Source of the DNA: an uncultured Spirochaetaceae bacterium | GTDB taxonomy: Bacteria > Spirochaetota > Spirochaetia > Sphaerochaetales > Sphaerochaetaceae | Length of the DNA: 33,402 bases | NCBI GenBank assembly: GCA_947630635.1 | Contig: CANRIJ010000003.1 | Span: forward strand, 1 to 33,402 | Direction: 5' to 3' | Shown: piece after piece, positions 23,674 through 31,590 of the stretch | Position numbering within the stretch: the first letter of the stretch is position 1 | Layout of the letters: each line of letters starts with the position of its first letter | The notes under the pieces: generated by a model | What the model was told of the DNA's origin: nothing | Databases searched by the model: none | The model's input: the letters and a program-made list of their open reading frames with translations, nothing else | Translations under genes and position numbers: made by a program

Positions 23674-25792
23674 TCTTTTTTCAGCTAATAATCCGTCTAT
23701 GGAGCCTCTTGCATCTAGAATGAGGCCAAGAACACTTGATGAATATATTGGCCAAGAGCATATTCTCGGTAAGGGAAGGCTCTTGAGAAGAGCCATTCAA
23801 ATAGATCAGCTTTCCTCAGTTATATTCTATGGTCCTCCAGGAACTGGAAAGACTACTCTAGCCCGCGTAATTGCAAATCATACAAAGAGCCATTTCTCAA
23901 CTCTGAATGCAGTTCTTGCAGGTGTTAAGGACATCAGAGCCGAGATTGATGAGGCAAAAGAGAGAAGAGACCACTATGGCATGAGAACCATCCTCTTTGT
24001 CGATGAGGTCCACAGATGGAATAAGAGCCAGCAAGATGCGCTTCTGCCATGGGTTGAGAATGGTACTTTCATCTTAATTGGAGCGACAACCGAGAATCCT
24101 TTTTTCGAGGTAAATGCCGCTCTTGTCTCTCGCTCTAGAATCTTTCAGCTTAAAAAGCTTAGTGATGAGAACCTTAGGGATATTGCACTCCAGGCTGTCA
24201 ATGACAGAGAGCGAGGCTATGGGAAATATGATGTCGAGTTTGAAGATGGAGCTCTTGAGCATTTGATTAAGGTCTCTTCCGGGGATGCCAGGTCGCTTTT
24301 AAATGCGCTTGAGCTCGCTGTTGAGACCACCCCTGATGTCTTTCCACCAGATGAAGGAGAGAGAATCTATATAAGCCGTGAGATTGCAGAGGAGTCAATC
24401 CAGCAGAAGGCTGTCTTATATGATAAGGAAGGCGATTAACACTTTGATGTAATATCCGCATTCATAAAGTCACTTAGGGGCTCAGATCCTGACGCTGCCA
24501 TGTACTGGCTTTCAAAGATGGTAAAGGCAGGGGAGGATCCCCGATTCATATTCAGGAGAATGCTTATTCTTGCCTGCGAGGATGTGTCCCTCGCAGACCC
24601 AAATGCCATAGTGGTTGTCAATGCCGATGCTGAGGCCTTTGATAGAATAGGGCTCCCTGAGGGGAGATATCATCTTGCTCATGCTGCGCTCTACCTTGCC
24701 ACTTGTCCTAAGAGCAACTCTACAATGGCGTTCTTTGATGCCCTAAAGGATGTGGAGAGCGAAAAAGAGGATGATGTCCCGACTCATCTGAAAGACCCAA
24801 GCAGAGATACAGAGGGCTTTGGGCATGGTAAGGGGTATTTATATCCTCATAGCTACAGAGACCACTGGGTTGCACAGCAGTATCTTCCAAAGGCTCTTAT
24901 GGGTAGAATCTACTACAATCCAACTGACCAGGGCTATGAGAAGACAATTCGCGATGGGGTTCTTGAGAGAAGAGAGGCACAGCTTGAAGCTGTGACATCA
25001 GATCTCTTCAGAGAGCAGCTTACGTTTACACCGAAGAGCCTTGATGAGAAATGGGAGGAGAGGGCTGTAAACAAGAGAAGCAAAGAGCTTTTGTCTATAA
25101 CAAAAGAGCTATTTTCAGGCCTTGGTGTCTTAAGGCATGACAACATACTGGTTTTAAATGCCTCTCATGGACTTATGCTATGGCCACTGATGAAGAGAAA
25201 TCCAGAGGGGCTATCGGTAGCGGTAGTCAAGGATGAGGGGCAAAAGTCCATAATTGAGCATTTTTCCAAGGATTTTGATGAGCTTAGAAAGCCTTTGGTG
25301 ATAATAGATGACGGCAAAAGCGATGTCTTCTCAAAATTGGAGGATGGTCTTCTCTTTAAGGCAGTTGCCGGAAGAAATCTGCTTTTAAGTCCTGAGTCTG
25401 CTCTTTCTATATTGCGCTCAATTGAGAATAGGCTTGAGGATAATGGCAATATCCTCTTGATGGAGAGCATCCCCTCTCTATCCTCAAGGCTCTCTGAGTT
25501 TGCAGGCGGAGAGCTGAAAGATAGGCTTTTGGAGGCAGAGAAGACTCTTTACTTTAGTCTCAATTGGTCTATGGATGATTTAGAGAAAAGCATTAAGAGC
25601 ATTTTTCCCAATACCAAATTTGAAGAGAGGGAGATCAAAGAGGAGAGAGTCTTCTCAATGTCCGTTATAGAAAATTGGTATAGAAACACCTTTTCATCAT
25701 ATGGTATAGATAGGGATATTTTCTTTGGAGCATTCCTCAATAGAAAAGTAGAATGGAAAAATAAGATTCTTCTTATCAGGGGAACTAAATAG
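23660..25792 (+). pseudogene. rarA: RarA/MgsA AAA+ ATPase with long C-terminal domain, interrupted by in-frame TAA
   Basis: RarA remodels stalled replication forks. Residues 58-65 GPPGTGKT (Walker A), ILFVDEVHRW (Walker B, D115-E116) and the sensor block GATTENPFFEVNAALVSRSR are canonical. The first frame stops at TAA 24437-24439 (259 aa). The next codons in the same frame read HFDVISAFIKSLRGSDPDAAMYWLSKM, which is the family's C-terminal half continuing without any gap. No frameshift is needed; a single codon between GD and HFD is a stop. After the usual RarA end (near 24990) the frame continues ~265 residues as an extra domain. Either the gene carries a nonsense mutation, or the base is an assembly error. 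Readthrough is less likely. A truncated ATPase of 259 aa would lack the oligomerisation region. Confidence 0.85.
24990..25792 (+). other. C-terminal extra domain of RarA, function unknown
   Basis: About 265 residues beyond the end of normal RarA, in the same frame. A segment reading ILVLNASHGLMLWPLMKR followed by LSVAVVKDEGQ resembles motifs I-II of a Rossmann-type methyltransferase, but the glycine-rich loop is degenerate. LVIIDDGKSD and GNILLMESIP give further alpha/beta strands. RarA fused to a domain of unknown role is a known architecture in some bacteria. I infer an inactive methyltransferase-like fold used for binding; this is unproven. Confidence 0.5.
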
Positions 25793-25797
25793 ATTGG

Positions 25798-25826
25798 TTG
25801 ACAACCAGGTTATTTTTATAAATAAT
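25798..25826 (+). promoter_or_regulatory. Promoter of the His-Arg-Lys tRNA cluster
   Basis: Consensus TTGACA (25798-25803) with AATAAT (25821-25826) at 17-bp spacing, 39 nt before tRNA-His. It begins just after the rarA stop. Confidence 0.7.
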
Positions 25827-25864
25827 ACATACGTTGTTTGGAACGCCAATGCAACGCTCTTCAT

Positions 25865-25937
25865 GGTGGGAGTAGTTCAGTGGTAGAGCGTCAGATTGTG
25901 GATCTGATTGTCGCGGGTTCGAGCCCCGTCTCCCACC
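25865..25937 (+). tRNA. tRNA-His (GTG)
   Basis: The acceptor stem GTGGGAG/CTCCCAC, D-stem GTTC/GAGC and anticodon stem TCAGA/TCTGA enclose anticodon GTG (25898-25900). The extra 5' G (G-1 at 25865) opposite C73 that marks tRNA-His is encoded. The CCA end is not encoded. Confidence 0.96.
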
Positions 25938-25957
25938 CCTACTCTTAGAAGAGAGAA

Positions 25958-26030
25958 GCGCTCTTAGCTCAATGGATAGAGCGTCGGACTTCGAATCCGC
26001 AGGTTGCAGGTTCGAGTCCTGCAGGGCGCG
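25958..26030 (+). tRNA. tRNA-Arg (TCG)
   Basis: Acceptor GCGCTCT/AGGGCGC (one G-U pair), D-stem GCTC/GAGC, anticodon loop CTTCGAA with anticodon TCG (25991-25993), and a standard TTCGAGT T-loop. The outermost anticodon-stem pair (27-43) is T-C, a mismatch. CCA is not encoded. It decodes CGN codons. Confidence 0.95.
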
Positions 26031-26040
26031 TCCAAAAAAT

Positions 26041-26113
26041 GGGCCGCTAGCTCAGCTGGTAGAGCAGCAGACTCTTAATCTGCGGGTCAAAGGTTCGATC
26101 CCTTTGCGGCTCA
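26041..26113 (+). tRNA. tRNA-Lys (CTT)
   Basis: Acceptor GGGCCGC/GCGGCTC, anticodon stem GCAGA/TCTGC and loop CTCTTAA give anticodon CTT, reading AAG. Discriminator A at 26113, CCA not encoded. Last of the three-tRNA cluster, directly before a terminator. Confidence 0.96.
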
Positions 26114-26116
26114 TTG

Positions 26117-26143
26117 AAGCTCTCTTTAAAGAGAGCTTTTTTT
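26117..26143 (+). terminator. Rho-independent terminator of the His-Arg-Lys cluster
   Basis: The self-complementary AAGCTCTCTTT/AAAGAGAGCTT (26117-26138) gives a long stem, and T-tract 26137-26143 follows. Confidence 0.9.
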
Positions 26144-26154
26144 AATATTGATTT

Positions 26155-26183
26155 AAAAAAAGAGGGCGTTTTTAGGCGCCTTC
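26155..26183 (-). terminator. Terminator of the FN3-like secreted protein gene
   Basis: On the minus strand GAAGGCG and CGCCCTC pair with one mismatch around CCTAAAAA, followed by seven T. It starts 9 nt past the stop and abuts the tRNA-cluster terminator on the other strand. Confidence 0.8.
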
Positions 26184-26191
26184 TTTGAACT

Positions 26192-27010
26192 TTACTTTAT
26201 CTTCTTCAAAACAAAGGCATCGCCTTCATTTGGATTGGGGTTCTTGAATAGGAATTTATCTGATAATTTCTCTTCGCCTTGGTAAAGTACCTCAGCTGTC
26301 TTATTTCCATTCTGGTCTTCTTTGAATGTGATGATTGTATCTGTTGTGAGCGTCATTCCCATGACCTTGGTCTCTACAACAAGAGTGACAGAGTCTGGCA
26401 TTATCTCCATTTTGGTTATTCGCCATTCAGAGGGCTTGAATGCAGAAGTGTTGACTAGGCTTACATTCTGCCTATATGCCTCTCCCGACTCGCTATCTTC
26501 CTTGAACTTATGCTTTTCATTTGTTCTTGGATCATCAAAGTCAAATATGGGGAAGACCAAAAATTCATCAACGCCATCGGTTGAGAAGAAGATTCTCTGG
26601 TATTGTCCGACCTTCGGATCGTACTCAGTGACGGTTCTGAGTGTAAGGCTCTTCATCTTTCCCTTATTTGTGTCTTTTGTATTATTTACCCATTTATAGG
26701 TGCCGTCCCAGCTAGTGGTCTTTGCCTTGATCCATGCTGCATCAAGATCTTTGTTATTGGCGTCTCTTGCTGCAAGAGTTATGTTCTGCTCTTTGTTTGA
26801 CAGAAGATTCTCTAGAGTATATGAAGTCTTATTCGAATCGAGCCTTGTGATAAATTCATTGTCATTGTAGATATCATAGAAGACTGCTCCAGGTACTTTG
26901 CTCCATTTGAGCTCTACTGAGGTTGGATGCTCTTTATAAGTAGCATTCATAGCTGCAAAGAGCGATAGCGACATTATCAGCAAAAAAAGTGTAATAAGTG
27001 TTTTTTTCAT
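26192..27010 (-). CDS. Secreted protein with FN3-like N-terminal module
   Basis: A 272-aa protein with a Sec signal peptide (MKKTLITLFLLIMSLSLFAA, cleavage near residue 20). Residues ~22-90 resemble a fibronectin type III fold (SVELKWSKVPGAVFYDIYND, then TSYTLENL, then ITLAARDAN). The remainder (~95-272), which I do not recognise, is beta-rich and polar with blocks RTVTEYDPKVGQYQRIFFS, SVTLVVETKVMGMTLTTD and IITFKEDQNGN. Ribosome site AAGGAAC lies 8-14 nt before the ATG. It stands alone between two tRNA clusters. Export to periplasm or surface is likely; the function is unknown. Confidence 0.7.
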   Translation of the reverse strand: MKKTLITLFLLIMSLSLFAAMNATYKEHPTSVELKWSKVPGAVFYDIYNDNEFITRLDSNKTSYTLENLLSNKEQNITLAARDANNKDLDAAWIKAKTTSWDGTYKWVNNTKDTNKGKMKSLTLRTVTEYDPKVGQYQRIFFSTDGVDEFLVFPIFDFDDPRTNEKHKFKEDSESGEAYRQNVSLVNTSAFKPSEWRITKMEIMPDSVTLVVETKVMGMTLTTDTIITFKEDQNGNKTAEVLYQGEEKLSDKFLFKNPNPNEGDAFVLKKIK

Positions 27011-27113
27011 AGATAGTTCCTTCTTGGTTTAAATTAGCAGAAAAGGTGAAGAATATCTATGTTTTTATTTACACTTTTAATACTTTTGTAAAAATAAAAT
27101 AAGCGTTGCCATC

Positions 27114-27143
27114 TTGATTTTCGCTCTTACTCATTGCTAAGAT
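27114..27143 (+). promoter_or_regulatory. Possible promoter of the Leu-Gly tRNA cluster
   Basis: TTGATT (27114-27119) and TAAGAT (27138-27143) are spaced 18 bp, ~45 nt before tRNA-Leu. A hairpin (27148-27172) with a T-tract lies between this and the tRNA. Confidence 0.4.
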
Positions 27144-27147
27144 AACT

Positions 27148-27180
27148 AAGAGCTTATTGATAAGGAGCTCTTTTTATTTT
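27148..27180 (+). terminator. Terminator-like hairpin just upstream of tRNA-Leu
   Basis: AAGAGCT (27148-27154) pairs with AGCTCTT (27166-27172), with an inner TTAT/ATAA possible. It is followed by TTTTTATTTT up to 27180. Whether it terminates, attenuates or only shapes the leader is unknown. Confidence 0.4.
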
Positions 27181-27187
27181 AGAATAA

Positions 27188-27267
27188 GCGAGCGTGGTGA
27201 AATTGGTATACACGCTAGACTTAGGATCTAGTGCTTAGGCGTGAGAGTTCGAGTCTCTCCGCTCGCA
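27188..27267 (+). tRNA. tRNA-Leu (TAG)
   Basis: Acceptor GCGAGCG/CGCTCGC. Anticodon stem CTAGA/TCTAG with loop CTTAGGA gives anticodon TAG. It has a long (class II) variable arm, and discriminator A is at 27267. CCA is not encoded. Confidence 0.94.
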
Positions 27268-27272
27268 TACTT

Positions 27273-27344
27273 GCGGAAGTAGCTCAGTGGTAGAGCTCCA
27301 CCTTGCCAAGGTGGATGTCGCGGGTTCAAGTCCCGTCTTCCGCT
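27273..27344 (+). tRNA. tRNA-Gly (GCC)
   Basis: Acceptor GCGGAAG/CTTCCGC. Anticodon stem CCACC/GGTGG encloses anticodon GCC. Discriminator T at 27344, CCA not encoded. It is only 5 nt after tRNA-Leu, so the two are co-transcribed. Confidence 0.96.
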
Positions 27345-27346
27345 CT

Positions 27347-27374
27347 AAAGCCTGAAATTGTTCAGGCTTTTTTT
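27347..27374 (+). terminator. Rho-independent terminator of the Leu-Gly cluster
   Basis: A perfect stem AAAGCCTGAA (27347-27356) / TTCAGGCTTT (27361-27370) with loop ATTG, and T through 27374. Confidence 0.93.
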
Positions 27375-27462
27375 AATGTTACATAAAAGATTCGAACTAA
27401 ATTCAATTCTCTAAAGCCTTGGATTTGGAATATTATGCAAAATAGATTTAAGTGGAGGCTAT

Positions 27463-27960
27463 ATGGATAATTTCACCGAGCTAGATAAGAAGATGATAAG
27501 AAGGACCATAGAAATAGCTAGGAGTGCAGTAAAAAATGGATGCCATCCATTTGGGGCGCTTCTTGCTGATAAGGGTGGGAATATACTAATGGAACAGGAG
27601 AACGCCTTCACAGAGGGTGGTTCTGCATATCATGCCGAGACGCTTTTGGCATTGAAGGCTGCAAAGAAATATACTCCCGAAGAACTTTCAGAATGCACTC
27701 TTTATACTAATTTTGAGCCTTGCTGTATGTGTACTGGAGCTATCTATTGGACTGGAATAGGACGCTTAGTCTATGGTGCCTCTGAAAAGAGCCTTTTAGA
27801 GTTCACTGGTGACAATAGAGAGAATCCGACATTCGATCTCTCTTCAAGAGAGGTACTATCTCATGGGCAGAAGAAGATAGAGGTCAATGGTCCTACTGAG
27901 GACCGAGAGCTTTTGAGAGATATATGCTTGGATCATATAGAATTCTGGAAGAATAGGTAG
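27463..27960 (+). CDS. Cytidine/deoxycytidylate-type nucleoside deaminase
   Basis: A 165-aa zinc deaminase. H57-A58-E59 (YHAETLLALKAAKKY) and PCCMC (86-90, with C87 and C90 as zinc ligands) form the catalytic site. The block CMCTGAIYWTGIGRLVYGA resembles the guanine-deaminase (GuaD-like) and TadA-like group. The C-terminal half is unlike TadA, and the gene is not next to translation genes, so purine-base deaminase is more likely than tRNA editing. Start ATG 27463 is preceded by GGAGG (27454-27458). It lies 7 nt before the FMN reductase-like gene, so the two form an operon. Confidence 0.85.
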   Translation: MDNFTELDKKMIRRTIEIARSAVKNGCHPFGALLADKGGNILMEQENAFTEGGSAYHAETLLALKAAKKYTPEELSECTLYTNFEPCCMCTGAIYWTGIGRLVYGASEKSLLEFTGDNRENPTFDLSSREVLSHGQKKIEVNGPTEDRELLRDICLDHIEFWKNR

Positions 27961-27967
27961 GGAAAAA

Positions 27968-28579
27968 ATGAAGGCACTGCTCATTAATGGAAGCCCTAGA
28001 AAGGACGGTTGCACAAATAGGGCACTTGAAGAGATTATAGCTACCCTAAACAAAGAGGGTATTGATACTGAGCTATTTTGGATTGGAAATAAGCCTGTTC
28101 CAGGTTGCACAGCTTGTGGATTCTGCATAGCAAATGGAAAGTGCATCTATGATGACAATGTAAATTCTATTGGCTCAAGACTCGATGAATTTGATGCCAT
28201 TGTCGTGGGCTCTCCAGTCTACTATGGAGGTCCCTCTGGTCAGATACAGTCTTTCTTGGATAGGCTTTTCTACACATTTGGCTCGAAGATGGATCTAAAG
28301 ATTGGAGCCTCTGTGGTCAGTTGCAGAAGGGGAGGTGCCACATCTTCCTTTGATAGGCTGAATAAGTATTTTCTAATGAACAATATGATTGTCGCACCAT
28401 CTCAGTATTGGAATCAGGTGCATGGCAGTAAAAAAGAGGATGTTGAGAAGGATGAAGAGGGACTTCAGACTATGAGGGCTCTTGGTGAGAATATTGCATA
28501 TATTTTAAAGTGCCAAGCTGGGGCGAAAATAGATAAACCCATTAGAGAAAAGAAGATACCAACAAATTTCATAAAATAG
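27968..28579 (+). CDS. Flavodoxin-fold NAD(P)H-dependent FMN reductase-like protein
   Basis: A 203-aa protein. NGSPRKDGCTNRA (7-19) is the FMN phosphate loop of the flavodoxin-like family. SPVYYGGPSGQIQSFLDRLFY supplies the second FMN block. C47-x2-C50-x2-C53-x5-C59 resembles the compact cysteine motif of iron-sulfur flavoproteins, so it could bind a 4Fe-4S cluster. The C-terminal ~40 residues are basic. Likely a two-electron flavin/quinone or disulfide reductase in an anaerobic redox context. It is the second gene after the deaminase, and its terminator follows at once. Confidence 0.85.
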   Translation: MKALLINGSPRKDGCTNRALEEIIATLNKEGIDTELFWIGNKPVPGCTACGFCIANGKCIYDDNVNSIGSRLDEFDAIVVGSPVYYGGPSGQIQSFLDRLFYTFGSKMDLKIGASVVSCRRGGATSSFDRLNKYFLMNNMIVAPSQYWNQVHGSKKEDVEKDEEGLQTMRALGENIAYILKCQAGAKIDKPIREKKIPTNFIK

Positions 28580-28580
28580 G

Positions 28581-28604
28581 AAAAGCCCCGAAAAGGGGCT
28601 TTTT
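28581..28604. terminator. Bidirectional terminator between convergent genes
   Basis: AAAAGCCCC (28581-28589) pairs with GGGGCTTTT (28595-28603) around GAAAA, with flanking A and T on both sides. It can end the plus-strand flavoprotein gene and the minus-strand ABC operon. Confidence 0.88.
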
Positions 28605-28625
28605 CATAAATAATTTTTTACGGAG

Positions 28626-29180
28626 TTAGAAGGCCATATCCATTCCATCCATATCCATTGCCATATCATCTTCAACAGCGGGTTCATCAGGAACAGGAGC
28701 CTGCACTGATAAGAATTCGCTCATCCATTCGCTCTGATCTGCTCCAGCAATGAGAGCCGGAAGAGAAATTAGAGTATTCTTCTCGCTTGCTGGGACCTTG
28801 AACTTGGTAACAAGCTCCTTTTCCTGTCCATTCTCGATATAGTTGAGTGTAATCTTATGAGACTGTCCAGTTTGGAAATTGTTCATTCTCGTTCTTCTTG
28901 GAATCTCAATGAAGTCGCTATTGTCAATCTTGGCAGAGACTAGATTCAGGGAAGAGTAGCTCTTTCCATTGATCTCAATTGTATTGTTGTCGAGAAGGAA
29001 CTGATGTTCCTTTCCGACAAAGAAGAGAACTATTGCAAGTCCAATGATTGCCAGCACCGATCCGAGCTTCACATATGAGCTTGGAGTCTTGAAGAATGTG
29101 ACAATTCCATTGCCAAAAGATATAAATTTTGCTTTTATGCTTGAGCCTGCCTTGGCAAATACACTGACATTTTCACTCAT
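28626..29180 (-). CDS. Single-pass membrane protein of the ABC importer operon, unrecognised
   Basis: A 184-aa protein, last gene of the ABC operon. It has a basic ~37-residue N-terminus, a membrane helix at about 38-56 (KLGSVLAIIGLAIVLFFVG), then a beta-rich extracytoplasmic part (NGKSYSSLNLVSAKI, HKITLNYIENGQEK). It ends with DDMAMDMDGMDMAF, a Met/Asp-rich tail. No family is recognised. Its start overlaps the permease stop by 4 nt (ATGA-type), which supports a role with the transporter. Candidate roles are an accessory membrane subunit, a metal-binding tail, or an assembly factor; none is shown. Confidence 0.7.
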   Translation of the reverse strand: MSENVSVFAKAGSSIKAKFISFGNGIVTFFKTPSSYVKLGSVLAIIGLAIVLFFVGKEHQFLLDNNTIEINGKSYSSLNLVSAKIDNSDFIEIPRRTRMNNFQTGQSHKITLNYIENGQEKELVTKFKVPASEKNTLISLPALIAGADQSEWMSEFLSVQAPVPDEPAVEDDMAMDMDGMDMAF

Positions 29181-30433
29181 GCTATCACCTCCGCAGTTTC
29201 CTTATTCTTAAGCATTTTCTCCTGTGCTTCTTTGAGCTCCTTTGCTTGGTGTCCCTTTGCTCTTCTTGCCTTTACCTCATAGAGAACAAGCGAGAGCGTG
29301 ATAACGCCATAGGAAACGAAGACTCTGAAGTACTCTCCAAGCTGTGCCTCTCCAATGAGGTTCTTTCCCGCATATGGAGATACGATAAACATCGTATGGA
29401 AGAGTATAATGCCCAAGAATGCGTTTCTGATGTTTGCCTTTGAAACTGATGCTCCTCCAACGAGAAGGGCGGCAATACTGAACATTCCAATCTGAGAGTG
29501 GGAGTTGTAGGTGTTGAGAGTGCCCATATTTGAGAGGTAGATGATCATTCCAAAGCCTGCAAGTACAGTTGAGATTATGATTGCGAGAACTCTGGTTCTC
29601 TCGACCTTTATTCCAGCCTCTCTTGCAACTTCCATATCCTGTCCAACAGCTCTCATGTCCTGTCCAAGCTTTGTTTTCTTGAACCAAAGGATGAAGATGC
29701 AGAGCAGTGCGATAATCAGTATTGTCAGAATAGGGATTTGAATGGTTCCGATATTGAACGACCAGAAGTTATCGAGAGACTTTCTCATTCCCAAAGATCC
29801 CTTTGTTCCTGCGAAGTTAACTGTATTTCTTATACCGTAGCCTCTTGGAAGGAGCAGAGAATTTGAAGCAATTGGGATAATGGATCCCATCATGTAGAGA
29901 ACTACGAGCTGATAAACACCATTCATGAAGAAACTGATCATGTATGATGTAACCATCTCTCTTCCCTTTGCCTTATTGAGCATTGTGCCGCAGAACCATC
30001 CAAGAACAATTGAGATTGGAATTGAGATAATAGCTGCGAGCATTAAGCCTGGAATTCCGACTACTTGCCAGTCTGAGACAAGAATGAGTCCGATCTGTCC
30101 AGCCATGGCACCTAGTGTCATACCGAAGTTGAGTCCCATTCCTGCCATGATAGGAATCAAAAGCGAAAGAACAAGGAAGCTATTTCTCATAAGTCTCGTG
30201 ACAACATCTCTTACAACTGAAGAGAAGGGCTGCCCTGAGATAGGAATTGCGAAGGCGCAGAATACTATGAATATTATTGGAACAATATTATTAAGCGCAA
30301 ATTCGCCTAGATTCTTGAGATTTTCCTTAGGTCCTCTATTAACAAAGTCATGGAACTTCTTAGACTGTCTGTCGCCAAAGCCCTTAAAGCCGTCTTTTAC
30401 AGAGGTTACAGCATTCTTAAAGATGTTACTCAT
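29177..30433 (-). CDS. ABC importer permease 2 (RbsC/LivH superfamily)
   Basis: A 418-aa polytopic membrane protein with 8-10 hydrophobic segments. Regions such as LIPIMAGMGLNFGMTLGAMAGQIG and AVGQDMEVAREAGIKVERTR are typical of BPD_transp_2 permeases. LLVGGASVSKANIRNAFLGIILFH near the C-terminus matches the same family. A ~55-residue cytoplasmic N-terminus and an Ala/Lys/Glu tail flank the core. It overlaps the upstream permease by 4 nt. The substrate cannot be deduced from the permease alone; this superfamily imports sugars, nucleosides or branched-chain amino acids. Confidence 0.87.
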   Translation of the reverse strand: MSNIFKNAVTSVKDGFKGFGDRQSKKFHDFVNRGPKENLKNLGEFALNNIVPIIFIVFCAFAIPISGQPFSSVVRDVVTRLMRNSFLVLSLLIPIMAGMGLNFGMTLGAMAGQIGLILVSDWQVVGIPGLMLAAIISIPISIVLGWFCGTMLNKAKGREMVTSYMISFFMNGVYQLVVLYMMGSIIPIASNSLLLPRGYGIRNTVNFAGTKGSLGMRKSLDNFWSFNIGTIQIPILTILIIALLCIFILWFKKTKLGQDMRAVGQDMEVAREAGIKVERTRVLAIIISTVLAGFGMIIYLSNMGTLNTYNSHSQIGMFSIAALLVGGASVSKANIRNAFLGIILFHTMFIVSPYAGKNLIGEAQLGEYFRVFVSYGVITLSLVLYEVKARRAKGHQAKELKEAQEKMLKNKETAEVIA

Positions 30434-31590
30434 CGGCTTGCCTCCGTCTTTCTGGTAAGTGCATAGATAATCATTCCGTTTGAGATGATGATTCTTATAA
30501 CCTCTGACATATCTGTATGCACAAGTCCGTTCATTACTGAAGGAGTCATAGTAACTATGCCCTGGTAGAGTATAGTTCCGATAATAACGTTGGTTATGGT
30601 TGCCTTGTTTACACTGGCTCCACCAATGAGAATTGCAGAAACAGCAGGCATAGCCATATAGAACGGAGCATTGTAAAGCTGGATAAAGCCAAAGCTCTGC
30701 TCATAAACCAGAATTCCAACTGCCCCAAGCCAAGTAGACATAATAACAGAGATAGTTCTTGTTCTATCGATGTTAATGCCTGATGCCATAGCAAACTGGG
30801 AGTTTGATCCAACAGCTGTCATAGCAGTTCCCATCTTTGTCTTTAAGAAGGCCCAGATGATAAAAGCAAATACAGCAAAGAACAGAATCATTCCTGTTGG
30901 GATTACTAGGTGGCTGAAGAAGTTCTTCATAGCACCGATAAAGGCTCCATCTCCCACTGAAGCGGGGGAGACCCATTTAGAGAAATCGAGTGCTAGAAAA
31001 TCATTCAGGTAGTGGTAATAGTATCCTTGGGTTGAGATTGTTGTTCTCAGTCCAGAACCGCCATAGCCCCAAATCATCGTTGGGTTCTTGAACGGAAGCA
31101 GGAGCCACATCATACACATGAAGGATACAGCTGAGAATCCTACATATGTTGCAATCATCATCTCTGAGCCTTTTACTTTATTCAAAAGCTTTCCATATGC
31201 CCAGCCAAAGATAACAGAAAAGGGCGTTGCATAGAGAATTGCAAGCCAGAATGATGCTCCACCTGGTATGTTGGTCTGAATGGATAGGGTAGCTCCCAAG
31301 AGTCCTGCTATGATTCCAAGTGGAAGACCGAAGTTAAGTCCGCAGCCAGAGTGAATCATAGGAACCATCGCGAGTACCATAATCGCATTCATGCCAAATC
31401 TGTTTATGACATCGGTAATTGCAGTTCCGATATTGACATGGGCTGCCGGTGCGATTAAAAAGAGGAGTACCAAAAATCCGGTGATGATAAGCCTTGGAAG
31501 ACCAAATGCCTTAACACCAGACTTTATCCTCTCTAAAAAGGCCGAACCCTTCTTTTGAGGCGTTTGCTGAAGTTCTAACTCGTTTGTCAT
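30430..31590 (-). CDS. ABC importer permease 1 (RbsC/LivH superfamily)
   Basis: A 386-aa polytopic protein. VLAMVPMIHSGCGLNFGLPLGIIAGLLGA and the late block LIGGASVNKATITNVIIGTILYQG parallel the neighbouring permease, so the two are related in-operon paralogues forming a heterodimer. AVGSNSQFAMASGINIDRTR corresponds to the cytoplasmic coupling region. The start overlaps the ATPase stop by 4 nt and the end overlaps permease 2 by 4 nt. The substrate is unknown. Confidence 0.87.
   Translation of the reverse strand: MTNELELQQTPQKKGSAFLERIKSGVKAFGLPRLIITGFLVLLFLIAPAAHVNIGTAITDVINRFGMNAIMVLAMVPMIHSGCGLNFGLPLGIIAGLLGATLSIQTNIPGGASFWLAILYATPFSVIFGWAYGKLLNKVKGSEMMIATYVGFSAVSFMCMMWLLLPFKNPTMIWGYGGSGLRTTISTQGYYYHYLNDFLALDFSKWVSPASVGDGAFIGAMKNFFSHLVIPTGMILFFAVFAFIIWAFLKTKMGTAMTAVGSNSQFAMASGINIDRTRTISVIMSTWLGAVGILVYEQSFGFIQLYNAPFYMAMPAVSAILIGGASVNKATITNVIIGTILYQGIVTMTPSVMNGLVHTDMSEVIRIIISNGMIIYALTRKTEASR

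Noticed and set aside
24500..25792. A separate gene starting at ATG 24500
   Set aside because: The sequence before it, from 24440, is also conserved RarA in the same frame, and there is no ribosome site near the ATG. It is the downstream part of the interrupted rarA.
27157..27185. TTGATA and TAGAAT, 17 bp apart, as promoter of tRNA-Leu
   Set aside because: The -10 ends only 3 nt before the mature tRNA, so transcription would begin inside the tRNA.
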